DNA from: a virus
Length of the DNA: 42,581 nt
Virus record (IMG/VR): IMGVR_UViG_3300020195_000059
Location: 1 to 42,581 of that record
Direction: 5' to 3' (one strand)
This document shows, piece by piece, positions 23,682-31,968 of this stretch (positions are counted from its first letter, which is position 1; each line of letters starts with the position of its first letter). The notes under the pieces were generated by a model. The model was given only the letters and a program-made list of their open reading frames with translations. It was not told the origin of the DNA and made no database searches. Both the position numbers and the translations under genes were made by a program.

Positions 23682-26064
23682 ACTAATGCTTGGGATCGCA
23701 GGGATCGCCGTCGCAGGACTCCCGGGTATGGGAGTAACGGCTATTACGGGCTTCCAGATCGGGGTCACGCTCGGGACGCTTCTCTTCCCTCCGCAGGGTC
23801 CGAAGCTCGACCGGGGCCGCGTCGACGAGATGAAGATTCAAGGGGCCGGGCAAGGTCAGCCGATTCCTTTGATCTACGGTCGAAACCGGACCGCAGGAAC
23901 GATTATCTGGGCGACCGGGCTCCGGGAGCGGACGTCTACGTCGAGTTCGGGAGGGAAGGGCGGCGGAGGCGGGGCTACGACCACCGACTACAGCTACTCG
24001 ACCTCCCTCGCCGTCTACATCTGCGAGGGAACGCTCTCGAAGGTCCGGCGGATTTGGGCGAACGAGAAGGTCATCTACGATTGGCGGACCGGCGGCTCTC
24101 CGACCTACGCTTCGTGGATCGACTCCTCCAAAGTCCGAATCTATCTCGGGAACCAGATGACGGCGGACGCGGCGATAGAGGCCGATAAAGGCGCGGGGAA
24201 CGTCCCGGCCTTCAAGGGTATCGCTTACGTCGTCTTCGAGGCTCTCGAACTCGCGGAGGTCGGCGGTCAAATCCCGAACTTCACCTTCGAGGTCGAATCC
24301 GATCACGCCAATCTTCAAGTCGCTTTGAACGACCTCGCGGCTCGGAGCGGCCTCGCCTCCGCCGACTACGACTTCTCGGCTCTCGCGGCCTACCCGACTC
24401 GGGGGATGGTGGTCGCGGCTCGGACCGAGGCGGCCCGGGTCATGGACGCCTACGCGAAGGCGAACTGGTTCGAGATCGTCGAGACCGGCGGTCAAATCAA
24501 GTCGGTCATTCGGACCGGGGTCTCGGTCGCTAAGATTCCGGCGGACGATATCGGCGCGGCGGAGCCCGGGGCCGAGAGTCAATCCTTCGTCCTTACGACC
24601 CGGGCGGAGGAGACCGAGCTTCCTCTGAGCTTCGCCGTCAATTACCAGTCCGAGGCTCTCGACTTCCTGCAATGGTCCCAGACGGCGCGGCGGTCGGTTC
24701 GCTGGAGCGATCAGCAGGAGAACGTAAGCTTCTCCCTCGGGCTGGCGGACGAATACGCCCGCTACCTTGCCGACTCCCTGCTCATGGAGGCTTGGGCGGC
24801 TCGGTCCTCGCACACGTTCACGCTTCCTTATAAGTACATGAGGCTCGACCCCGGCGACGTGGTCACGATCCCGGACGAGGGCGGAGAGGATCGGGTCGTC
24901 CGAATCTTGGAGATGTCGATGGGGCTCCTCGCACAGATCGAAGTAACGGCGGTCGACGATGATCCCGTCATCTACCTCGACCCGGGGCTCCCGGCATCTA
25001 TCCCGACCGGCGGCGGGGCCGGAGTCGACTCGACGACTACCGCCGACCTACTCTCCTTCGAGGCGAACGCGGTCGTCGACTCTCTCGCAGACGCTCCCCA
25101 ACTCGGCTTCGCGGCGGGCCGGACGTCGGCGGGCTGGAAGGGCGGAGAAGCCCAGATCGACCCTAGGCTACAGCGATACGCGGGCGGCTTTAATCGTCGG
25201 GTCGCCCTCTTCTACTCGTCCTCGACGTTCGGGTACTCGGCGGCTGGCGCGACCGGACTTCTCGGGAACGTCGGTGGCTTCGCCCTTCCCTACGGCCTCG
25301 ACACGGTCAATACGGTTCGGGTCGTCTTTACGAACGGGGTTCCGGAGTCGATCACCTACGCCGAAATGGTGACCGAGGGGCGGAACCTAGCGGTCCTCGG
25401 GAAGGAGATCATCCAGTTCCAGACCGCGACCCTCATCTCCGGCTCGACCTACGAACTCTCGAACCTGCTCCGCTACCGGCGCGGGAGCGATTACCTCCTC
25501 ACGCTCGAAGCGATGGGGGCGGTCGTTCACGCCTCCCTCGAAGGTTTCATTCTCATTACCGAAAAGGTAAAGAACTATCCATACTCGCCGTCGGGTATCG
25601 GGACCGTCGAGAACTTCCGGATCATCGAAACCGGGAAAGACTACAGCGGGGGCCTTCCCAGCTACGGAGAGCCTCTGACGATGGGAGGAGACAGTCGGAA
25701 GCCATACGGCCCCTGCGACCTCCGCTATAGCGGCGACAGATCGGGAGGAGACGCGGACGTCATCGTTTCGTTCAAGCGGCGGGTCCGGAAGAAGGGCGAC
25801 CTCTACTCCGGCGACGACGCTCCGCTCGACGAGAGTTCCGAGGGCTACAAGGTCGAGATTTGGGACACGGGTCTAACGGGCCTGATCGCGACCTACTCGC
25901 ACACGTCCGGGGATTGGACCTACACTATCGCGAATCAGACGACGGACGGGGTTAACGCTTCGGCCTTCGCCATCGTTTTTTACCAGACATGCTCGGAGCC
26001 CGGCATACTTTTCGGCTGGCCTTCGTTCCCGAAGACCGTATCTCTCGGCCCGGACGTCCCATAA
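23674..26064 (+). CDS. Tail hub / host-attachment protein (GTA TIM-barrel-like, Phage-tail_3)
   Basis: 796 residues from GTG 23674, overlapping the NlpC/P60 stop. N-terminal membrane-like segment 'AGIAVAGLPGMGVTAITGFQIGVTLGTLLFP', then 'GQGQPIPLIYGRNRTAGTIIWATGL' and a Gly-rich loop, typical of the GTA g15 megatron/hub family. The central 'YLADSLLMEAWAARSSHTFTLPYKYMRLDPGDVV' is the Phage-tail_3 domain. The C-terminal part is beta-rich and likely contacts the fibres. It is shorter than the 1300-residue GTA version: the N-terminal TIM barrel appears to be missing or reduced. Confidence 0.75.
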   Translation: MAELMLGIAGIAVAGLPGMGVTAITGFQIGVTLGTLLFPPQGPKLDRGRVDEMKIQGAGQGQPIPLIYGRNRTAGTIIWATGLRERTSTSSSGGKGGGGGATTTDYSYSTSLAVYICEGTLSKVRRIWANEKVIYDWRTGGSPTYASWIDSSKVRIYLGNQMTADAAIEADKGAGNVPAFKGIAYVVFEALELAEVGGQIPNFTFEVESDHANLQVALNDLAARSGLASADYDFSALAAYPTRGMVVAARTEAARVMDAYAKANWFEIVETGGQIKSVIRTGVSVAKIPADDIGAAEPGAESQSFVLTTRAEETELPLSFAVNYQSEALDFLQWSQTARRSVRWSDQQENVSFSLGLADEYARYLADSLLMEAWAARSSHTFTLPYKYMRLDPGDVVTIPDEGGEDRVVRILEMSMGLLAQIEVTAVDDDPVIYLDPGLPASIPTGGGAGVDSTTTADLLSFEANAVVDSLADAPQLGFAAGRTSAGWKGGEAQIDPRLQRYAGGFNRRVALFYSSSTFGYSAAGATGLLGNVGGFALPYGLDTVNTVRVVFTNGVPESITYAEMVTEGRNLAVLGKEIIQFQTATLISGSTYELSNLLRYRRGSDYLLTLEAMGAVVHASLEGFILITEKVKNYPYSPSGIGTVENFRIIETGKDYSGGLPSYGEPLTMGGDSRKPYGPCDLRYSGDRSGGDADVIVSFKRRVRKKGDLYSGDDAPLDESSEGYKVEIWDTGLTGLIATYSHTSGDWTYTIANQTTDGVNASAFAIVFYQTCSEPGILFGWPSFPKTVSLGPDVP

Positions 26065-26077
26065 TGGAGAACTACTT

Positions 26078-26914
26078 ATGAGCCTCACCCCGATCCTCGC
26101 CGTCACGCAGATGACCCAGAGTCAGGCGAACAAGGACGTCACCGTAAACGACCTCCTCAAGGCCCTCGAACTCTCTCGGGGCTATCTTGCGTTCTCGGTC
26201 GCGGGCGGGGCCGGGACCCAACAGGCGACGGCGGCACAGGCCCGGTACGGGGTCCTCGAACTTACTGGGGTTCTAACCGGAAACCGGACGCTCAATATTC
26301 CGACCGGCTTCGATCATTCCCTCGTCCTGCTCAACAACACGACCGGGGCCTTTACGCTCTCGGTCACATGGAACGCGGGAACGGCTCAGGGTTTGCCGCG
26401 AGGATGTGCGGTCCCGATCCGGAAGAACGCGGGCGCGACAGCCTTCGACCTTCGAGGGATGGTTAAGCTCCCGGAGGTCGTCGCTTATCGAAATACATCG
26501 ACTCAGGCTTTGACGCTGAACGCGGAGACACCAATCCAGTTCAACGCGGAGGAGCGCGACACGGCCGAGGCCTTCGACTCTACGACGAACTGGCGATTCA
26601 CGGCTCCGGTTGCTTGTCTGGTCCATGTGAACTCCGCCGTCGAGTTCGACATAACGGGGACGCTGGCGGGCCAGAATAACTCTCACATCGCGATTCGGAA
26701 GAATGGAACTGTTCTTCGACGAGGGAGCCAAACCTTCCCGGGAGCCTTCGGGACCGCCACGTTCCGAGGTACTGTTTCGGGGCTTCTTCAACTCGCGGCC
26801 TCGGACACCGTCGACGTCGTCTTCGCGAACGCATTAACCGCAGGAACGATTGTGGCGAACTTCGGAATAGAGAAGACCTACTTCGAGCTTTTCACCATTA
26901 GACTTGGGACCTAG
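26078..26914 (+). CDS. Tail fibre/tip protein with C-terminal C1q-like domain
   Basis: 278 residues. The N-terminal part ('LAVTQMTQSQANKDVTVNDLLKALEL') resembles the start of phage proteins such as DUF2793. After a beta region, residues ~130-278 ('QALTLNAETPIQFNAEERDTAEAF', 'CLVHVNSAVEF', 'ASDTVDVVFANALTAG') resemble a C1q/TNF-like jelly roll, a trimeric receptor-binding module. It follows the hub gene, as tail fibre genes do. Confidence 0.55.
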   Translation: MSLTPILAVTQMTQSQANKDVTVNDLLKALELSRGYLAFSVAGGAGTQQATAAQARYGVLELTGVLTGNRTLNIPTGFDHSLVLLNNTTGAFTLSVTWNAGTAQGLPRGCAVPIRKNAGATAFDLRGMVKLPEVVAYRNTSTQALTLNAETPIQFNAEERDTAEAFDSTTNWRFTAPVACLVHVNSAVEFDITGTLAGQNNSHIAIRKNGTVLRRGSQTFPGAFGTATFRGTVSGLLQLAASDTVDVVFANALTAGTIVANFGIEKTYFELFTIRLGT

Positions 26915-26928
26915 GAGAACGAACAGCA

Positions 26929-27324
26929 ATGAGTCGAGACAAGAACCGGAACTTTACCAGCCTAATTGATACGAACGCTCGAATCGTCGAGCTTTGGCAG
27001 TACGCCTTTAAGCGGAGCGGCTCCGTCGACGCGGTCGTTACCGGAACGAAGCTGAGTACACAGACCGGAAGTGCAACGACTTCGAGCGGAGCCTCTGCTC
27101 TCGTCTCTCCTCCTTCCGGAACGATTGTGCAGAGCGTATACAACGCCGGAGGGGTCGACGTCTTCTTAAACGTAGACGATACGGCCACAGCGGTCGCGGG
27201 CGGCTTCGTCGGGAAGCCTTTGCGACCCGGAGAATCGGTCGATATCTTCAGCGGCGGTACGATTAAAGCGATCACGGCTACCGGCTCCGCCAGCGTAGCG
27301 GTTACCGCTTGGAGGGCCTTCTAG
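26929..27324 (+). CDS. Small virion-associated protein, 131 aa
   Basis: N-terminal 'NFTSLIDTNARIVELWQYAFKR' then a beta-rich Ser/Thr/Gly body with 'YNAGGVDVFLNVDDTATAVAGG' and 'LRPGESVDIFSGGTIKAITATG', a pattern of small beta-sandwich phage tail-tip accessory proteins. Function is unknown; the structural role is inferred from its place among fibre genes. Confidence 0.5.
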   Translation: MSRDKNRNFTSLIDTNARIVELWQYAFKRSGSVDAVVTGTKLSTQTGSATTSSGASALVSPPSGTIVQSVYNAGGVDVFLNVDDTATAVAGGFVGKPLRPGESVDIFSGGTIKAITATGSASVAVTAWRAF

Positions 27325-27341
27325 AAAAGGAATAAAGAAAG

Positions 27342-28202
27342 ATGCTTAACTACACACAGACCCAACGGTCTCCGATTGTCGTCGACCCATTGCCGGAACC
27401 ATACTACCCGTACAGTCCTCAGACCTGTCCGTTCCCTACTTGGACGGCGGCCCTCGCCGGTACGGTCCTCGACGGCTCGACGGCTCGAACAGCGGTCCTG
27501 AAGTGGATTCCTTGCTATCCGAAGGTCTCTGGTTGGTATCGCGGCATCGTGCAGGGTTATATCCAAGGAGCCAGTTCCGCCCGCCCTAATGGTTCGAGTC
27601 CGTTCGGAGCGACGGATCACTATAAGAACCTGCGACAATGGGCCATGCCGTTCACGATGTTCGACGACGCTGGCTCTCAGGCGGGCTTGCCGAATAGTCC
27701 GGTCGACGGTGTCCTGACGGTTACACCTCGGACGCTCGAAGCTCAGTACACGGCTTGGCAGACCGCGAGAGGGCCGTTGGGTATTGACTACTCGACCTTC
27801 CTCTTAGAGTTCAATCAGCCGGTCTATCTCGACGCTGGTATTAGCTACGGAATCCTAATGGCTTCCGAAGTCTTTCTTACGGCGCGAACCACCCCGGCGG
27901 TCGAAGTAACCTATGACCTCGGCGGGTCTCGGGCTTTGCTCCCTGCTTGGGGGAATACGACCGTCTGGCAGAAAGAGAGGTACATGATCTATGCCCAGAC
28001 GCTCTTAAATATCTCGACGGCTATCGGAGCCACCGAGACCCTCGCGGCTCCTTCCGGGAACGCTCCGACGCTCGGGATGCTTCGGAGAGCTAATACGGGA
28101 AACTGGCCTCTAGTCGGCTCGGCTTATGCGGACGGGACGACGATTACAAGCGTGTCTGCGAACGGGTGGTGCAATACGAATCATCTTCTGGTGAGGTCCT
28201 AA
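27342..28202 (+). CDS. Hypothetical tail accessory protein, 286 aa
   Basis: A beta-rich, Tyr/Trp-rich protein with 'PYYPYSPQTCPFPTW', 'VSGWYRGIVQGYIQG' and 'DAGISYGILMASEVFLTART', plausible for a lectin-like or fibre domain. No signal peptide and no catalytic motif are seen. It sits just before the glycosidase gene, so it may form part of the same tail spike. I do not recognise the family. Confidence 0.45.
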   Translation: MLNYTQTQRSPIVVDPLPEPYYPYSPQTCPFPTWTAALAGTVLDGSTARTAVLKWIPCYPKVSGWYRGIVQGYIQGASSARPNGSSPFGATDHYKNLRQWAMPFTMFDDAGSQAGLPNSPVDGVLTVTPRTLEAQYTAWQTARGPLGIDYSTFLLEFNQPVYLDAGISYGILMASEVFLTARTTPAVEVTYDLGGSRALLPAWGNTTVWQKERYMIYAQTLLNISTAIGATETLAAPSGNAPTLGMLRRANTGNWPLVGSAYADGTTITSVSANGWCNTNHLLVRS

Positions 28203-28209
28203 ACTCCTA

Positions 28210-29712
28210 ATGGCGAAGCTAGGTCTGAATGACGATCCGCGAGACCGGTATGAACAGTCGGCCTTCGACTCAAACTACCGCCTCGCGGTACAGGCCACCC
28301 ATAACGGCCTCGGAATGACGTGGTGGCGACCGCAGGATATTGTAGTCGACACGATCCCTAACGAAGCGCAGTCCGCTCCGAGCTACACGCTGGCGGCTTG
28401 GCGGCAAAACGCGATCACGCAATACGCCCAGTACGCGGTCGCAAACAACCAGATGCTTTGCTTCGTAGTCGGCGGGAAGGCCTTTCTAAACAACGCGAAT
28501 ACGCGGGCTATCGGGACGGCGGCGGAGTGGGGGCTCGACAACCTGTGCTACTGGACCTACCGATATATTCCTCAATCGGCTTGGCTCGTCCGGATCAACT
28601 GGATGAAGGCCGCCATTCAGTTATGGTTAGACGCTCTCGTCGCGGCAGGGGCTACCAACCCGTACAATCACCTTCAGGTATCTCTAACGAATGAGCCTCA
28701 TAACTACGTCGTCCCTCCGAGCCCTTACACGCTAACGACGACCGCGACCAGTATCGCAGGGGTCAGCAACACGATCACGGTCTCGGCGGCGGACGCGGCG
28801 AAGGTTACGGTCAGCGACTTCCTAACGGTTCGGGGTCCGGTCAAGTATCAGTCTGTTCGCATCGCCTCCAAGCAGGATATCGGAGGCGGGAACTGGACGC
28901 TGACCGGGGACACGGGAACGAACCAGAAATGGTCCGACGGAATCTCGACCCAAAACACCTGTCTCGTAAACATCGGGGTCGGAGAGACGGTCGGGCAATG
29001 CGTGTACCCTGCGGCGAATCAGGACACTCTTCCTGATCACCTTCTCGACGAGATGGAGTACGAACTCCTCGCGCTAAGGGCGGCCTTCCCTTCGCTGTTT
29101 ATCTGGGGGCCGACTATCGCGGGCGGGATTCAAACGAAGCTCCAATACTGGCACGATCAGGGGAAGGGGACCGCCGTCGACGGAATCAGCTTCAACTTCT
29201 ACTCGAACGACCCGGTCGATCAGCAGGGGCTCTCCTACGGAGTAGACCCGGGACCGGCTAAGTTTTGGGACGTGTTCCTGCAAGGCCTCGAAGCTGTCCA
29301 TCGAACGACCGAAGGGTTCACGGCGAACGGTCTCGCGACGAAGCCAATCGGAATCTTCGAGACCGGTATTCGGGCTTCGAGTTGGGGGGCTGGCGTAGGA
29401 TCGGTCCCGTACTCCGAGGCGAAACACGCGAGGTATACCCGTCACTTCTTCGACGGGCTCCGGAACCTTCGGTCGAGGATATCGCACGTCGCGATTTGGG
29501 GGATGGCTCGGGGGAACTCGACGACTCCAACGTCTACGACGTGGGACCTAGGGGCTGGGCCAACGGGGAACGAGAGTACAAAGCCTAACGCCTACGCCCG
29601 GCTCGTTCGAGCCCTGCCGTCCGTTAACAACGTCGCTCCTGCCGCCTTCGCCAATGCGGGCTCGACCGGGTCTGTTCCGTCAACCGCGCCCGCACAGGAC
29701 CCACCCGTCTAA
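28210..29712 (+). CDS. Tail-associated clan GH-A glycoside hydrolase (GH5-like)
   Basis: 500 residues. A TIM-barrel pattern with 'LQVSLTNEPHNY' (N161-E162-P163, the clan GH-A acid/base glutamate) and 'KPIGIFETGIRASSWG' (E384, the candidate nucleophile). A beta domain of about 85 residues ('TITVSAADAAKVTVSDFLTVRG') is inserted after the NEP loop. The C-terminus is Pro/Ser-rich. There is no secretion signal, as expected for a virion protein. It probably degrades capsule or exopolysaccharide during adsorption. Substrate and exact GH family cannot be set from sequence alone. Confidence 0.65.
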   Translation: MAKLGLNDDPRDRYEQSAFDSNYRLAVQATHNGLGMTWWRPQDIVVDTIPNEAQSAPSYTLAAWRQNAITQYAQYAVANNQMLCFVVGGKAFLNNANTRAIGTAAEWGLDNLCYWTYRYIPQSAWLVRINWMKAAIQLWLDALVAAGATNPYNHLQVSLTNEPHNYVVPPSPYTLTTTATSIAGVSNTITVSAADAAKVTVSDFLTVRGPVKYQSVRIASKQDIGGGNWTLTGDTGTNQKWSDGISTQNTCLVNIGVGETVGQCVYPAANQDTLPDHLLDEMEYELLALRAAFPSLFIWGPTIAGGIQTKLQYWHDQGKGTAVDGISFNFYSNDPVDQQGLSYGVDPGPAKFWDVFLQGLEAVHRTTEGFTANGLATKPIGIFETGIRASSWGAGVGSVPYSEAKHARYTRHFFDGLRNLRSRISHVAIWGMARGNSTTPTSTTWDLGAGPTGNESTKPNAYARLVRALPSVNNVAPAAFANAGSTGSVPSTAPAQDPPV

Positions 29713-29735
29713 ACAGGGAAGCCCTGCCGGGACAC

Positions 29736-29765
29736 TTGCAATATTGGTAACGATAAGCGTATGCT
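29736..29765 (+). promoter_or_regulatory. Early promoter with operator (29742-29755)
   Basis: -35 TTGCAA (29736-29741) and -10 TATGCT (29760-29765) with an 18-bp spacer. The 14-bp inverted repeat TATTGGTAACGATA fills the spacer exactly after the -35. The -10 ends 6 nt before ATG 29772, so the transcript would be leaderless or nearly so. Confidence 0.65.
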
Positions 29766-29771
29766 CTCGGC

Positions 29772-30107
29772 ATGGTTACCGAACAGCCTTCCCGCGACCT
29801 CGAAGTCGCTACCGTCATTCGCCAACAGCTAGGCCACCGGGCTCATACTATGATAGGGTCCTCCAACTTCCTCTGTGGGAACGAGGACGGGCTCTCCTTC
29901 CTTCAGTTCTCGTTCAAGGGATCGAAGCGGGCGAACCTGCTCCGGATCATCCTCATGCCGGAGGACGTCTACCGGCTCCACTTCTCGAAGGTCTGGAACG
30001 GGACGGTCAAGGAGATCGTCGTTCGCGGGATGGTCTACGTCGAGGACCTTCACGACGTCATCGAATCCGAGACCGGCCTCTACCTCTCGCTCGGAGCCGG
30101 ACGATGA
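29772..30107 (+). CDS. Hypothetical early protein, 111 aa
   Basis: A basic-acidic alpha/beta protein with 'LGHRAHTMIGSSNFLCGNEDGLSFLQFSFKGSKRANLLRIIL' and 'VYVEDLHDVIESETGLYLSL'. This pattern occurs in small phage proteins of unknown function. Its start is fixed by the promoter just upstream. It is the first gene of an ATGA-coupled run reaching 30636. Confidence 0.6.
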   Translation: MVTEQPSRDLEVATVIRQQLGHRAHTMIGSSNFLCGNEDGLSFLQFSFKGSKRANLLRIILMPEDVYRLHFSKVWNGTVKEIVVRGMVYVEDLHDVIESETGLYLSLGAGR

Positions 30108-30202
30108 GTGAAGTCACTCGCCTCTCTATCGCGAGGCTCCCGTCGTCGGCACGACCGGCGGCTCGGGCCTACGTCGTCGCTCGGCTTATGGGGGACCGCT
30201 AA
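30104..30202 (+). CDS. Micro-ORF, 32 aa
   Basis: Starts at ATG 30104 in an ATGA overlap with the previous stop and ends TAA at 30200-30202, overlapping ATG 30202 of the next gene. The product (MSEVTRLSIARLPSSARPAA...) is basic and Ala/Arg rich. Coupling on both sides suggests it is translated; the function is unknown. Confidence 0.45.
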   Translation: MSEVTRLSIARLPSSARPAARAYVVARLMGDR

Positions 30203-30636
30203 TGATCGATATCTCGCTGCTCACCGAGGCCGACCGGGGCCGGATCGTCGTCTATACGGAGGAGGCCACCGGCGCGAAGCAGGATGTCGTCCTCGTCAAT
30301 TGGAACGAGAAGTTCGTCTTCGTTGCTCGTCCGGATATTTGTCCGGTCTACGGCGGCCATTGCGACCCCGACTTCCTCTCGTTCGACGACGGCTCTATCT
30401 CGACGCTGGCGACCCTCGCCTACCGCTACGGCCTTCAGCATCGGCCCGCTCAGATCGGAGCCCAGCCGCGAGGGTTCATTCCCGACGGCTCTCTCCTGCG
30501 ACCGCCGAACGCTCCCGATCACGCGAACCCTGCGACCCGGTTCGGGGTCATGGATTACCCGGAGAAGCTCTCGGACGAGGACGTCTACTCCTACGAGTTG
30601 AACTACATCGCTACCGTCTGGAGGTCTCCGAGATGA
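30202..30636 (+). CDS. Hypothetical early protein, 144 aa
   Basis: Starts at ATG 30202 in a TAATG overlap. It has 'GRIVVYTEEATGAKQDVVLVNWNEKFVFVAR', a small SH3-like beta fold pattern, then 'CPVYGGHCDPDFLSFDDGSI' with paired cysteines. Family not recognised. Part of the operon driven from 29736. Confidence 0.5.
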   Translation: MIDISLLTEADRGRIVVYTEEATGAKQDVVLVNWNEKFVFVARPDICPVYGGHCDPDFLSFDDGSISTLATLAYRYGLQHRPAQIGAQPRGFIPDGSLLRPPNAPDHANPATRFGVMDYPEKLSDEDVYSYELNYIATVWRSPR

Positions 30637-30658
30637 GGCATGGCAGGGGTCTACTCCG

Positions 30659-31168
30659 ATGAGCGTGATCCGGCAGGAGGCCGCCCTCATCGCGGAGATC
30701 ATGAAGAGAGGCTCTCTCCCGGAGGGCCTCCGCTACGCCTCTCCTCTCGACCTCGTCGTCGCTGAGGGCCGAGAGTTCGCTCCGGTCCTCGCGGAGGAAC
30801 GCGGACCGTCGACGTCGTCTTCGCGGAACGCGGGCTCGGTCGCCCTCTTCGACGATCCCGACCGCTACGCCTACGTCGAGGGCTTCGCCGTCCCTGCGGA
30901 GGTCCCTCTGCCGATGGCTCACGCTTGGCTCTGGGACCGCGTCGAGAAGCGGGCAGTCGAAACCACATGGGACAAGGTCGGGGCCGAGTATCTCGGGGTC
31001 GCCTTCCGGACCGACTGGTTCCGGGCTTGGACGAAGACGCGGGAGGTCTGGGGAGTCTTCGACGTCCGGATCATGCTCACGGTCGAGGCGAACCCTGCCA
31101 AGTACGCCGAGAGCACTTTTTTGGAGAAAATTCCCCCAACCCCTTGCATTACCTCTACGAACTCCTGA
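30659..31168 (+). CDS. Hypothetical early protein with a candidate frameshift site, 169 aa
   Basis: An alpha/beta protein with 'VEGFAVPAEVPLPMAHAWLWDRVEKRAVETTWDKVGAEYLGVAFRTDWF', matching a phage/bacterial family with a conserved 'HAW..D..v.D.TW....eYlGv' core. Near the C-terminus lies TTTTTTG (31117-31123) in zero-frame phase T TTT TTG, a classical -1 slippery site. The zero frame ends at 31168 after a low-complexity stretch; the -1 frame reads 'PLHYLYELLIEFTETSRWLARYKS' to a stop at 31267-31269. The shift may be programmed, or the zero-frame tail may be the remnant of an indel. Confidence 0.55.
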   Translation: MSVIRQEAALIAEIMKRGSLPEGLRYASPLDLVVAEGREFAPVLAEERGPSTSSSRNAGSVALFDDPDRYAYVEGFAVPAEVPLPMAHAWLWDRVEKRAVETTWDKVGAEYLGVAFRTDWFRAWTKTREVWGVFDVRIMLTVEANPAKYAESTFLEKIPPTPCITSTNS

Positions 31169-31203
31169 TTGAGTTCACCGAGACTTCCCGCTGGCTGGCG
31201 CGA

Positions 31204-31251
31204 TATAAATCCATGACCGACCAGAAACCTTTCCCGACCCGCCAGTCCGTA
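31204..31251 (+). repeat. 48-bp direct repeat, copy 1
   Basis: Identical to 32202-32249. It includes an ATG (31213) and encodes 'YKSMTDQKPFPTRQSV'. Here it leads into a stop after 'YVAGR', so this copy is a fragment of the zinc-ribbon gene found at copy 2. Confidence 0.9.
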
Positions 31252-31264
31252 TACGTAGCGGGCC

Positions 31265-31276
31265 GGTAAATTTACC
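31265..31276. promoter_or_regulatory. Perfect palindrome GGTAAATTTACC
   Basis: A 12-bp perfect inverted repeat in the gap before the 31294 promoter. It could be a repressor or partition-protein site. Only a single copy is seen. Confidence 0.4.
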
Positions 31277-31293
31277 AGTTTGCTCATAAGCCC

Positions 31294-31322
31294 TTGCTTT
31301 TTCGCGCTACCTGTGGTAGTAT
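31294..31322 (+). promoter_or_regulatory. Promoter with a different dyad in the spacer
   Basis: -35 TTGCTT (31294-31299), 17-bp spacer, -10 TAGTAT (31317-31322). CTACC-TGT-GGTAG (31307-31319) is an inverted repeat overlapping the spacer and -10. It shares the placement of the early operators but not their sequence. Confidence 0.5.
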
Positions 31323-31356
31323 ATAGGAGTAGAGCAATCCAAGGAGAAAAACCGAG

Positions 31357-31572
31357 ATGACCACCAATACTTACCGACTCAACGAGTGCGCTTCCGCATG
31401 GTTCAATGCGATCTGCAACGACAGGGACGCATTGCAGTCATTCGACCTAGACAAGGAAACAGAAGCGTTTCTGTCAGCCGATGAGGCCACACGCGAGGAG
31501 TTCGACCCCGAGGCCGTACGAACGGCACTCAAAGCCGAATGCGCGCACCTGCTCCGAAGCCTGGTGGACTAG
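31357..31572 (+). CDS. Small acidic protein, 71 aa
   Basis: AAGGAG ribosome site before ATG 31357. The product is helical and acidic ('LNECASAWFNAICNDRDALQSFDLDKETEAFL'). Codon choice is less biased than in the neighbouring phage genes and the gene and its 3' end contain CCWGG sites, so it is probably a recent acquisition. Function unknown. Confidence 0.55.
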   Translation: MTTNTYRLNECASAWFNAICNDRDALQSFDLDKETEAFLSADEATREEFDPEAVRTALKAECAHLLRSLVD

Positions 31573-31577
31573 CACAC

Positions 31578-31640
31578 CCCACCCCTCACCCGAGGGGCCT
31601 CCCGAGCCAGGCAGGCTGAGGAGGCTCAAGGGCCTAGGAG
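31578..31640 (+). terminator. Hairpin-rich intergenic stretch
   Basis: CCCTC/GAGGG and a longer GCCTC...GAGGAGGC stem occur in the 80 bp between the 71-aa gene and the next start. There is no T-run. Partial termination is possible. Confidence 0.3.
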
Positions 31641-31651
31641 AACAAACCAAA

Positions 31652-31723
31652 ATGACATACAAGATGGGTTCCTTCACGCTCACTACCGACCACTGCGGAT
31701 CGCGCTATGGCATCCCGTCATGA
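31652..31723 (+). CDS. Micro-ORF, 23 aa (possible remnant)
   Basis: ATG 31652 with AGGAG at 31637-31641; ends TGA 31721-31723 overlapping ATG 31720 of the HTH gene. The product includes 'FTLTTDHCGSRYGIPS', similar to the N-terminus of longer phage proteins ('LTTDH..s.YGiPvlv'), so it may be a truncated copy whose main effect is translational coupling of the HTH gene. Confidence 0.4.
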   Translation: MTYKMGSFTLTTDHCGSRYGIPS

Positions 31724-31968
31724 GCCTCCTCACGGTCGTCCAGGCGGCGCGCGCCCTCGGCATATCGGTGCAGAGGGTTCGCGTCCTCTGCGGCTCGGGG
31801 CAACTGCCGGCCACGCGCCACGGCAAGGCGTGGGTGATCACCGATCGCGCCGTAGCCAACCACGAGCGCGGCGTCAGGGGCAAGGACAAGTCGCCGCGCA
31901 AGGTCTCCTGCTCGAAGTGTGACCATGCGTTAGACGAGAGCCTCAAACCGGCGGAGGCGAAGCCATGA
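31720..31968 (+). CDS. Small HTH (MerR/excisionase-type) protein with zinc-ribbon tail
   Basis: 82 residues. 'LLTVVQAARALGISVQRVRVLCGSGQLPATRHGKAWVITDRAVANH' is an HTH_17-type winged helix with the 'G.W.i...dv' wing. The C-terminal 'VSCSKCDHALDESLKPAEAKP' is encoded partly by a 21-bp segment identical to one in the next gene (32346-32366), so the tail looks acquired by recombination. It may regulate local genes or act as an excisionase-like factor. Confidence 0.65.
   Translation: MSLLTVVQAARALGISVQRVRVLCGSGQLPATRHGKAWVITDRAVANHERGVRGKDKSPRKVSCSKCDHALDESLKPAEAKP
31903..31923 (+). repeat. 21-bp direct repeat, copy 1
   Basis: Identical to 32346-32366; both encode 'VSCSKCD' in frame. With the 48-bp repeat it shows that zinc-ribbon fragments have moved between these genes. 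Confidence 0.85.
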
